Below, piece by piece: positions 46,423 to 56,273 of a stretch of DNA of 56,273 bases (its first letter is position 1; every line of letters starts with the position of its first letter). Source of the stretch: Parachlorella kessleri (Eukaryota; Chlorophyta; Trebouxiophyceae; Chlorellales; Chlorellaceae); NCBI GenBank assembly GCA_001598975.1, contig BBXU01002103.1, forward strand, positions 1 to 56,273, read 5' to 3'. Both the position numbers and the translations under genes were made by a program. The notes beneath the pieces were generated by a model that was not told the DNA's origin, searched no databases, and saw only the letters and a program-made list of their open reading frames with translations.

Positions 46423-49400
46423 CTACCTGGCAGCAAGTAGGACCTCCTCATAAGCCGCAGCGGCCGTGCCCCAGCTTAAGTCTTGGGCCATGCCCCGCAA
46501 CTGCAGTCCCCTGCAGGTTACCACATGCCCACATGCAGCTGATGAAGCAGCCATTACTATTGCAGCGTGACGCCGTGATCTATGGGGCCACTGGCAGGGA
46601 TTAGATGAGCAAACACTGCTTGGCCAGAAGCACTTGTGTTGCATGCAGCTAACATCACCACCTGGTTCGTTTGGAGCAAGAGTCGTTCGGAGCAAGAGGG
46701 GATTCTGAAAGTCAGGTCCAGCCAATGTCACACTCCGAGCCCCTCTCCCAGCAACCATTTACACGGGGCCTGGATGCTCACTTACTCAAATGACTGCCTA
46801 TGCTCCCGGAACGTAAATAGCCCATGCTGCATGGCTTGTCGGAAGTCTAGTGCGTCGTCTTTCTCAAAGACCCACCCTGCAAGGCAGCCCATTGCCATAT
46901 GCAAAGGTGACGCCACTGCTGCCGGCTTGCTAAGTGTGAGCACGCTCCCACCTGTCCCACAGCAGCTGTGTTTCTGGTCACCACGCTCCCCAGCGCTGAA
47001 GCTGCCTGTGGTTTGCATGCCACTCGCGCGAGTTTCGATAGAAACACACACACACACACACGTGCATGTGTGTACACACCCATATACACGTGGATGCGCA
47101 GGCGCTGCATGGTGCGCGGCGAGCCCAAGCCTTGCAAGCCCTGTCAGTCAGGCACACCCACCCACCCACCCAGGCGGCAATGACCCGCTTGTCATATTGG
47201 AGCAGGCAGGCGCCTCACCTGTGCCTTGGTTGCTGTAGGGGTCAAAAGGAAACACCGTGTCAGCCAGGCCGCCTGTGGACCTCACGATGGGGACAGTCCC
47301 ATAGGCCATGGCATACAGCTGGTTCAGGCCACAGGGCTCAAAGCGGGAGGGCATCAGCAGCATGTCGGCACCTGGCACAGCAGGCACAGCAGGGCAGGTG
47401 GAAGCGGTGGTATTGCAGCCAGGTGAATGGGTGACACACCCAAGGACTCACATGCGGCACAGGACTCGGCTAGAGACATCAAAGACATAAATAATACTGC
47501 CCCAGGCATGCCACACCTTGGCCAAGCCTTCACCCTTGTGTGTGCACCACCAGCACAGCCACTAGAGACCCGGTGCCAGGGGGAACACCGCTGGCATACG
47601 CAGCAATGGCAGCTCCAAGCCGGGGCAGCCCCTGTCCAATACAAACCTGCTGTGATGCGATGCGCCAGCCCAACAGAGAAGCCGACCCAGGCTCGGCACT
47701 GGCTGGGAGCCCTCTGCTCCATGCCCCTGCATGGAGCGGAGGGCTGGCCAGGGATCAAGTGATGCCATGACACCATGTATACTGCACCAAAAGGAACTCC
47801 CAACAATGATAGCCTTTGTTTCCCTGCCTCAGCGCAGACACCGGTGGGGGATGCTCACGAACGCCGACCCCTCAAGTAAAGTTAAAATAAGCAGACTCAA
47901 TGCTATATGGGCTCGGCTAGAAGGCAGCTCCAACACCACTGCTACCACAGCCATGGCCTGCAGTGCAGTACCTTCCACCCAAAAGAAATCCAGATAAGTC
48001 TTGGCAATATGCCTGGGCACACACACACACACACCACATCCACACATACTCATACCTATATCTTCACCCAGCCAAACGCCACACAAGGAGCCACAACTCT
48101 CACCGCAGCGCCGCCTCCAGCTCGGCCTGCCCCGACCCCAGAAGCACCAGCTGGGCCCCCTGCCCCATCAGCCACTCAAAGCTGTCACGGATCAGGTCCA
48201 CCCCCTTCTGTTGGTCCAGCCGGCCGATGAAGGCCAGCAGAGGCACAGCCGAGTCGACAGGCAGGCCAAGCTCCTGTTGCCACAGCAAGCGTGCGGATAC
48301 GCTTGAGAGGGAAAGGAAGGGTTTGTAGGAGGGGAAGTATATGCAAACACAAGGCGGGCGGGCCATTGTTATGAGTGCCGGAAGGCACAGCTCAGGTGGG
48401 TGACGGGAGGGGTTGGGCCGCAGTGACGCTAAATCCCTAAATGGCGGGATGCAACCTGGTGACCAGGGACGCGGCCAAGCCATGGGGCGCAGCAGGCCCC
48501 CTAGCAGCATGCATTGCCAAGCACCAGAGTATCGGCATCAACGCTAAGCCGTGTACCGCTTATCTATTTGGGAGTGAAGGCACCCACACCGCACCCACCT
48601 GCTGCAGCGCCGCCTTGCAGCACGCCTTGCCCAGGGCCAGGCTGTCGGCATCATAATTGGTGTAGCCGTCTGACTGCAGGTGGGGGTCCGAGAGCGGGTG
48701 CCACTCGCTGTAGTCAATGCCATTGACCACGCCTGCAACAGGGACCTGCGCAGCTGTCTCAGCAGGGTTGTAATGGTCTGCACAACTGTGGGACACATGC
48801 AGTTGCCTTAATAAACATGGCTGGAGGAACAACAGAGTTGACCATCTGCCTGGGCAAGCAGCAGCCTGGCAGACACCCCTAGTCCTAAGCTCATCAACCC
48901 TCCCAGGGCAACTTAGGCATGTTGGGCCACCCCGCGGTGCAGGGCCTGTGCTAGTGTTTTTGCCGTCTGTGCTACCTGCCCACCTCGAAGTTTCCAGGCC
49001 TGCTGGCGAAGCACCCCCTCAAGCCCGAAGCCCTGCTGCTTGGTCTGGCACTCCTTGGCATACCTGCAGTCAGGCAGGCAGCCAGGCAAGGCTCATGGTC
49101 ACCCTCCAAACTGACGGCTGGAACGCCTGCTAGCGCGCACATTCTTCTACTCCTTCCATGCATTGTTGGCAACACAGCCTTGTTTCGATCTTCCCACGGC
49201 GGCAGAGGGGGTGCTTCATGCTGCTATAGGCCGTACACCGCTTGTAGTTGTACGGATGATTGGCAGGGCTGGACCCCAAAAGGGGTCCAGGCCCACCAGG
49301 CCTAACAATGACAGAATGAGAGGAAGGCGGCTGGCCTAGCAACCTGTCACACTAGATAAGTCTCCGTCAAAACTGGCTCCTTCCCTACATCAATGTATCC

Positions 49401-52081
49401 CCAGTTCCTTACCCCCTTCCCTTTCCTGTCCCAGCTTACTGGCGCAGGCTGTCCCTTCCATGGCCCGCCTGTCAACTACACATCCTCACATACTGGCCTT
49501 CTGGCCGACTCACCCCCGCGAGACCGCCACCAAGCGGTGGCACGTGATGGCCCCAGCCTTGAGAATATTTAGATGCTCATGCCCCGCCTCACTATCCTGG
49601 TGCCTGCACCAAAACCACCTAAGACATTACCGGCTTTGTTGTTGTGTATGCCTGTCAAGCGATGCGCAGCACACTCTGAAAACCTGAGGCAGGTGAGTTT
49701 GGGCAGCCTCTGGCCTGGGGTACCCCAGCCACGACGACAGCCAGCACATAGCCCCACACATTGTTGCCAAACAGGTCTCTACCATAGCCAGCCCCACCGC
49801 GGCCAACTCTCTCGAGCCTTGATGACACCGCGGTAGCAGGAGACAGTACAGGTCATCCCCACCTGAGGACTTCCTGGTAGTGCTCCGGGATCTCCAGCAG
49901 GTGCAGGTCTGTCAGGGGAAAGCGCCCCTGGTGCGCCACGTTGTGTAGCACCAATAGGGAGCGAGCATACTGCAGCTTGCCGTAGTCCCGGTAGTGGGCC
50001 TGCGGGACTGAGAGTAGCTGGATGTGAGGCGCTGGGAAGAGGCAGGAAGGTCGGGGAGTTGCGACAGCAGCCGACTACGGTGCAAGCTGACCTGGGGCGG
50101 AGAGCAGAACAACAACGACTCGCACAAAGAGGGAGAAGCAAAAGGAGGGAGGAAGGCAAGGACCGGTGCTGACAGACACTTCCTCCACTAGGGGAGACCT
50201 AAAGGAGCCGTCTATGCATGTGCAAAGTCAACCCCTGCTGTGCTCCGGCGTCATGTAGCAAAGCATGCACACACATAATGCTGTCGCTGCACCCCGATGT
50301 TTTGGCACTTCCAAGCCATGGCAAAAGTGCCCTAAACAAGCCGGGCAAGGGTTGCCAGTCGGACCTGTAGGTACACCGGCAGCAGCGCTGCATGCCAGTC
50401 GTTGGCGACAAACAGCAGGTTGTCGCTGCCGTAGGTGGCGCCCCCAGCGCAGCAGGGCACATGCCAGGGCGCCTCCAAGGCCGCCTTGCTGAGCAGTGCC
50501 GAGCGGAAGAGGACCTCCATGTGGGAGCCACCATAGATGTGCCCTGCAGCAACCGGCAGGCAACCTCTTCAGAGATACATTACAACTCATCATCTGCCCC
50601 TGCACTACCTTTGCAGTTACAACTCACCCCATGTGACCCTGCACCCCTGTCCCACACCCTTTCGCGTTCTGCGCTTGTGCAATCCAGTAGCAGGCACGCA
50701 GGATAGTGGGCATGCGGCAGGCGCAGCTGGCTTGGGTGCAGCTGTAGAGGGAGGGCAGCCAGAGAGAGGTGGGTGCTTACGCCCGAGGTTGTGGAAGGCG
50801 GGGTGGTCGATAAACACGCAGTCCACACCGTCACGCATGGTGTGGAAGAAGGAGACCTACGGCAGCAGGAGAGCGACTACTTGCTAAAACAGAGCTACAG
50901 AATTCAGGCCCTCTCCTCCGGCTGCAGACAGACTGCCACTGCAATGGCATACCCTGGTGCTTCCCTGTGGTCCAACAAACCCATATGCAAGCAGGCGCCC
51001 TTCTAGTGCCGCATGCCCCTTCACCTCTTGCAAGGAGTTGAAACAGCGCATGCGCAGCCTGACCCCGCTGTCCCATGTGTCATCGTACTGCTGGTACCGC
51101 GGGGCCACAATCATCACTTGGTGGCCCCGTGCTGCCAGGGCCTTTGGGAGCGCTGCCATCACATCACCTAGGCCACCTGCGCGGGAGCTGGTGGGGTTAC
51201 AAACCATCACCGACAAAGGAGCATGACCAGAAGCTACCCAGCACCAAGCAGGGAAAGCATAGCAGGCCGAGCCACTGCCTGGCCTGAGCGGCAGGGGGTA
51301 AGCAGGGGGGGGGACCCCACAAGTGTCAGGCTGCAAATGAAAGTGGGACAGTTGGCTGGCACAGCTCTCACGGCTCACACGCAATGTGGTGCGCTGGTAC
51401 ATGGCCACGGCTGTGAGCGTGAAGCTGAAAGGGCGAGGCCAGCATATCTGAACGACTACTTTTCAGCTGGGTGGTCTGCTGCATGCCTGGCGCAAGTGCC
51501 GGATACCACTTGTCAAACAAGGGACAGGCCGTGCCCCGCACCTGTCTTGGACCAAGGTGCGCACTCTGCCCCCACCACAATGATCCTCATGGCATTCGGG
51601 TTGGGCCCTGCCTGAGAGGTCGCATGTGGTGGCAGCCCCACCAGCCTAGCCATCTCAGCCATGAGACCTTCGTGCGCCGCGACCGCCACGGTAGGTGAAC
51701 AGGGCTGACGGCGCCCATACTCCCAACGACTCCTTTGCTGCTGCTGCTGCTGCTGAAATGGCGGCGGAACTTGGGGCACCGGGAACCTTCCCCACATGCC
51801 ACCCAGCCGACGGGGGAGCCACACGGTCCGCCCAGGCGAATGCTGAGAGGAGTAGGGGCCGCTCGCCACTGGCACTCCTGGGCGGCCTACGCAGAGGTTA
51901 AAAGCATTGGATGAAAGATAAGAGTGTGCTAGATTTTGAAACAATAAGTACTTTACACCTATATGCAACAAGCCAACAAAGTTGCTGGCTGAAGGCAAGT
52001 CCGCAAAGGTGCCAGCAGTGCTTGAAGGCCCTATGGCGAGTTCCGTCTACCTGTCCTGCTGTTGGAGCAGTGTGTAACCAT
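46423..52081 (-). CDS. SS2: Soluble starch synthase II (GT5), plastidial
   Basis: Fourteen exons: 52051-52081, 51542-51886, 51025-51176, 50781-50856, 50365-50543, 49863-49999, 49514-49603, 48984-49063, 48599-48732, 48104-48273, 47647-47726, 47219-47371, 46786-46876, 46423-46510; 1806 nt, 601 aa. It elongates alpha-1,4-glucan chains from ADP-glucose. The ADP-glucose motif KTGGLGDV (near residue 122) is split by intron 2 within [92 protein letters not shown] and [15 protein letters not shown] follow. Then come [40 protein letters not shown] and the second glycine motif [20 protein letters not shown] and the [10 protein letters not shown] segment favour class SSII over SSI. The first 110 residues, with a glutamine run ([10 protein letters not shown]), look like a transit peptide plus linker. 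The 31-nt first exon fits in phase and has an upstream in-frame stop. Stop is TAG. Confidence 0.92.
47044..47061. repeat. (AC)n microsatellite in a starch synthase intron
   Basis: Nine AC units in intron 12. Another CA run is at 48018-48034 in intron 10. Confidence 0.85.
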
Positions 52082-52954
52082 GCCTGCAGGCAGCTTTCAC
52101 TGCGCGAACTGCTGCCCAGCTGGCAGGACGCTGATGCGGGCACTGCCGTCCAGGGTGGGGCGAACTGTAGGGGCTAGGTGGACCTGCGATCGGCACTTGC
52201 ACTCGCTTAATTGCAGGTGATGCCAGTGCGTCCTCGCTGGTGCCAGCTTGTGGGGTGCACATGCACCACCCCAGCAAGGTTGACAGGAACCCGTCAAGCA
52301 CCGCAACATGCATACCCCCAAACAGGGAGAGAGCCGGTACTGAGGAGACTAAGCGCCGTCCCACTTTCACCAGCTGCCTTGGCTGGAGGTTGGCTGGTGT
52401 CATGCACTTGTCGTGTTCATGCAGCCAGCGAGCTACAGAGTATTTAATCACGTTGCCCTGCAGCAATGCAAGGGATGTACCAGTTTACTCGATTTACCAG
52501 CCCATAGAATATCCCAGCACCTGTCCAGATATTTTGAACTGGGTATCCGCCGCCTCCGAGCTGCGGCGCCTGCTGCGATCCGTCCTTGCAGCCAGCGTAC
52601 AAACGATACACAAGCAGAACCTGTTTCCCATTGCTTCCAGTGCTGTTGAGAGACAGAGGTGGAGAGCATCCCCAGTGTCGAGTCAAAGAAGTCCAAACAA
52701 CAATATAAAGTTCCTCAAACTCCACATGCAGGGGGCCATACCTCCGCCAACATATGCAGACAAAACCCAACAGCAACAAAACCTAGCCAGAAAATCAGCA
52801 GCAAAAGAAGACTTTTGTATCACCACAACCCACAGTAACAGCATGGGCAAAGGTAAGGTGACACTCACAGCCAGACGTCAAGGCACAAAAACCACGGGCT
52901 AGCCAGGCGACACAGCAGGAAAGAGGGCTTAGGTAATGCATACCCTACCAGGCA
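52082..52954. promoter_or_regulatory. Upstream region of starch synthase II and 3' UTR of importin-5
   Basis: 873 bp between the synthase ATG and the IPO5 stop, both minus strand. It should contain the synthase promoter. No strong TATA element is seen and no ORF resembles a known protein. Confidence 0.45.
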
Positions 52955-55900
52955 TTACTGGCCCGTCAGCACTCTACGGATCGCCTCCTGCTGTTTAGGT
53001 TTAAGCGCTGCGACAAAGCCCTCAAACACCCCGGCCGGCAGCGCCGCTTGCATCTGCTGCAGCAGAACGCCCATCGCGCGCACCGTGTCGGCGTCGGCAA
53101 GCTTTTCACCCTTGCCCAGCACCTGCACCCAGAGCGCACCCATTCTATATCACTCTCTCAGAGAAGTAGCCCCCTCAAGCATGCTCATCAAACGCGCAAC
53201 CAAACAAGCTGGGTTGCACAAACCTCAGTTAAAACAGACATGAAGACCTGAGACTTCTCCTCCCAGAATCCAAGCTCTATGACCCTTCCAAGCTTCAACA
53301 TCATTCAAAGCTCGCGCAAGTGCTTGCTTCCAAATACGCATGACCTGCTATCCTGACGTCCATGGCATATCACCCACCTTCACAAACACCTCCACAATGC
53401 GTGGCAAGTTGGCATTGCCCTCCCCCAGGATGCGAGGATCTGATGCTTGGATGAACCGGAGCAGCTGGGCGTGCACTACCTTGGCCTCAACTGCGGCAAT
53501 AAAGATGGGCCCCCCCGGAGTCAGGGTTAGCAAACCGTGAAAGCCGGAGTACGAAGCAAGTAGTGCAGCGCAAGCAGGGTAGAGCAAAGGTACCACGCTT
53601 GCCACAGCAGGGCTGGGAGGGAAGACTCGTGCACGCAACCAACTCTGCTCAGTGCCATTTGGGGGACTCACGGCGGCATGGTCAGGTGGCGGTACGCTGC
53701 TGGACTAGACTCGACAGTGCTATAGCACTGATATACCAACACAGGTGTGATAGATGCACTATAGGGGCTCCACCCACCTGCGTCGGACTTGACAGGCAGG
53801 CTGGCAACAAACAGCGAGCCAAGCTGCGGGTCCACACAGTCGGGGTGGAACTCAAGCACCTTGCCAAGGGCAGACAGCGCATTCTCAAAGCACATCTCAT
53901 TGTCTTCAGACCTGCAGAACAGTAAATTGGGTGGCATAATACACATCCTTCAGTACTTCATAATCACCTCCATGTGTTTCCACCTGGGCTGGTAGGGTGA
54001 CCGCTTGGTCAGCTGATCCGCTCAGAGAACGCAACAGCTGCACTACTGACAAAGCATGAAAGGATGACTATACTAATACTTTTGAATCACGCCACTTTCA
54101 CAATGCCACCCACCTGGCATCTGCCACCTGCAGCAGCCCCAGTATCGCGGAAACCGCCTGCTGCGCATGCTGCCTAAAAGCCTCCCGTCGGTGCTGCGCC
54201 GCGGTGCCCAGTCCATACACGCTGCACTGCCGGATAGCCGAGTCCTTGTCGGCGCAGCCCGTCAGCAGCACAGGCATCACCTGAAGCAGGCAAGGTACTG
54301 CAAGCTCAAGTGGGAACAGGGACAGGTACATGGCACAGATGGAGATGCTGCTGATACTGTAGCGCACTGAAAGCGGAACAGACCTGGGCCGCAATGAGAA
54401 CTGTTCCACCAGCTAATATATCTCCCTAACCCTCAACACAAGTAGGCACACGACTAGCAAACCTGCACACACAGGGCTGCACCCTCTCCACGCCCACCCA
54501 AGCTGCAGAAAGCGCCAGAAGCGCACTTCACACAGGGCCCCACACCTGCGCCATGTACTTGGCTGCCCCCGCAGGCGTGTGCTCCAAAATGTCGTCCATC
54601 ACACAGATAGCAATGCGCCGCTCCTCAGGGAACCTGCCCTTCTCCAATAGCCGCCCCACGCCCGGCATAAGTCGCTCCAGCAGCGGCAGCGCAGCATCCT
54701 ACAGACGAACCAGATCACACATTCGCATCGGCAACTGCATGGCATACATGCCACCGCCCGACAGGTACAGGAGGGGAAGCATTGAGATCCGTGTGAGGCT
54801 CACACGCTCTGTCCTGCTGGCAACAGGTTTGATTGTCACCCATCTCAACCAGTCCTATGCTGCCAGTTCACTGCCGGCAGCCATGTAAAACGGCGAACCC
54901 TGCAGATATCGAATAATCCAGAAGATACCACAGACAGGCTATCCGGCACTGGCAACCAAGGCCAAAGAGCTCCCATCCTCTGTCTTACCCCGTAGAGCCT
55001 CATGGAGGTGGTGATACAGGCCCCCAGCGCATCCAGCAGCTCAGTCTCAGCTTCATGCTCCTCCTCCAGAGCCTCCCCCTCCTCGGCATCAAAGTCCTGC
55101 AAATGACGAGGGCAGTGCGCCGGGGTTGAGCAGATAGGTTTCGGCCCTGCGAACCCAGGAAGCGCAGCCAAGAGGCAAGCGGGCAGAGTACAAGGCTGCC
55201 TTGCCATTGCAAGCTTAGAGAGCATGGTAAGGACGCCTGCTATGCAAGTCCATGCACCACAAAGGACCAAGCCTCTCGCAAGCCTTGGAGCAGTGCACTA
55301 CCACACGCGGCGCGGGCACCACTTTGCCACAACAAGCAAAGACAGACACTGCTCACTTCCGATGCCATGCGCTTCATGCGCTCAGTCCTCCGCTCCTCAT
55401 ACGCCTCAAGGATCACGGCAAACACCTCAAAGAGGCGGCCAAGCTGCGGGGAAAGCGGGCAGCAGTGGTGTTATTAGGATTGCAAGACCTGGAAAAGGAA
55501 GGTGCATGGCACAGGATGTTTGAAGTTCTGAGCCTTAGACTGCATGTCAGCGCGGAACAAACAGTCCACTATACACAGCATGCGTCGCAGTCGCAAGGGC
55601 TCTCTGCTAGCAGGCACCAGGACCAACAACCCTAGCCCATCAGAAACCCAGCCACAACCCACCCCGTACAGCCGCAATAGCAGCCAGCCTTGAGCCAGGC
55701 GCATCACAATCACCTTCCCAAATGCCGCTGGCCTCCCATTAGACTAATAACACCCTCCACTTCCCATACCCTCCCCTCACCTCCGCCAGCGGAAGCAGCT
55801 GCGGGCCCTGCGCAATATCGATGAGCTCGTCCGCCGCCTCCAGCATTGTCACCAGGATCTCGTTGTCCGGCTCCTTGCCCAAGGCCTCCATAAGAGGCCC

Positions 55901-56077
55901 CCACATGAAGCCCAGCATGTGGCCCACAAAGGCTGCATCGAACGCTGCGCCTGCCGTGCCCGCTTTGGCCGCTGCCAGGCTGGCGGACCGCAGCAGCTCG
56001 GGCAGGGACTGGGCCGCCGCGGATCGCACCTCCTCGTGGAAATAGAACTTGAGGAGGGGCACCATCACTTGCGTGAC
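52955..56077 (-). CDS. IPO5: Importin-5 / karyopherin beta-3 (RanBP5), 5' end outside window
   Basis: Eight C-terminal exons: 55781-56077, 55357-55443, 54989-55096, 54546-54698, 54114-54280, 53778-53911, 53378-53490, 52955-53122; 1227 nt, 408 aa, roughly the last third of a protein of about 1100 aa. HEAT-repeat blocks include LKFYFHEEVRSAAAQSLPEL, LGKEPDNEILVTMLEAADEL, the acidic loop DFDAEEGEALEEEHEAE, RRIAICVMDDILEHTPAGAA, IRQCSVYGLGTAAQH and ENALSALGKVLEFHPDCVD. QASDPRILGEGNANLPRIVE and the C-terminal KPKQQEAIRRVLTGQ follow. The order and wording match importin-5, which carries ribosomal proteins and histones into the nucleus under RanGTP control. The exon starting at 56077 is preceded by a normal acceptor. 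The remaining 196 nt of the window look like intron, so the gene continues beyond the end. Stop is TAA. Confidence 0.93.
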
Positions 56078-56262
56078 CTGCGGGAAACATTGCGCACAAG
56101 TTATGCAAACGAGGTTAGTGTAAGGTGCCTTTGAAGCTTTCCTTAGTTCGGCTAGGCGCAAAACTTGCATATATGCCGCGGCTGAGTCATGCCTGCGCCT
56201 GGGCTGCTGAGAATAAAGCGAATGTGCCTGCCTGACCATAGCGACAAGCCCGAGGATACACG

Positions 56263-56273
56263 CCCCCCCCCCC
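56263..56273. repeat. C11 run at the window edge
   Basis: The window ends in eleven C within a presumed IPO5 intron. Other C runs of 8-13 occur at 29620, 30011 and 35461, so this may be genuine simple sequence or the edge of an assembly gap. Confidence 0.6.

Noticed and set aside
52240..52902. 220-codon plus-strand ORF between starch synthase II and IPO5
   Set aside because: No ATG at its start, no recognisable family motif, odd composition, and it lies in the region expected to hold the synthase promoter and IPO5 3' UTR.

Overview
This is a nuclear segment from a photosynthetic eukaryote, most likely a green alga (I infer a chlorophyte, possibly Trebouxiophyceae; the species cannot be read from the sequence). 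Reasons: genes are split into many short exons (about 50-350 nt) by spliceosomal introns of about 90-550 nt. Gene content is plant-type: soluble starch synthase II, SPINDLY, MAP3K epsilon and phosphoribosylanthranilate isomerase, together with a CDKL-family kinase that land plants generally lack. TGTAA, the usual green-algal polyadenylation signal, follows several stop codons. Almost all genes were rebuilt by hand from splice sites, reading-frame phase and family motifs. Each model closes in frame, which is the main support for the exon borders.

Layout. (1) 468-8932, minus: two tandem copies of a 12-exon NmrA-like/HSCARG NAD(P)-binding protein. The upstream-transcribed copy (5014-8932) is intact (321 aa); the other (468-4280) has an in-frame stop and a changed splice acceptor in exon 6. 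(2) 9530-12490, minus: BRX1, a ribosome-biogenesis BRIX protein. (3) 13064-23006, plus: MAP3K epsilon, 23 exons, 1403 aa, with glutamine-rich linkers and ARM-like repeats. (4) 23962-32250, minus: SPINDLY, 18 exons, 914 aa. (5) 32754-38042, minus: USP22/Ubp8-type deubiquitinase. (6) 38400-42153, plus: CDKL-type kinase. (7) 42572-43751, minus: GUCD1-like protein. (8) 43954-45499, plus: phosphoribosylanthranilate isomerase. (9) 46423-52081, minus: starch synthase II. (10) 52955 to the window end, minus: importin-5/karyopherin beta-3, 5' part missing.

The genes do not form a pathway or cluster; this is an ordinary gene-dense chromosome arm with several divergent pairs (BRX1/MAP3K epsilon, USP22/CDKL, GUCD1/PAI). 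I found no transposase, integrase, rRNA, tRNA, CRISPR or defence-type system. The most interesting signals are the decaying NmrA-like copy, a high share of GC-AG introns (6 of roughly 115), two introns flanked by 9-bp direct repeats (one of them stop-free and a multiple of three), and a putative 6-nt first coding exon in the CDKL gene.
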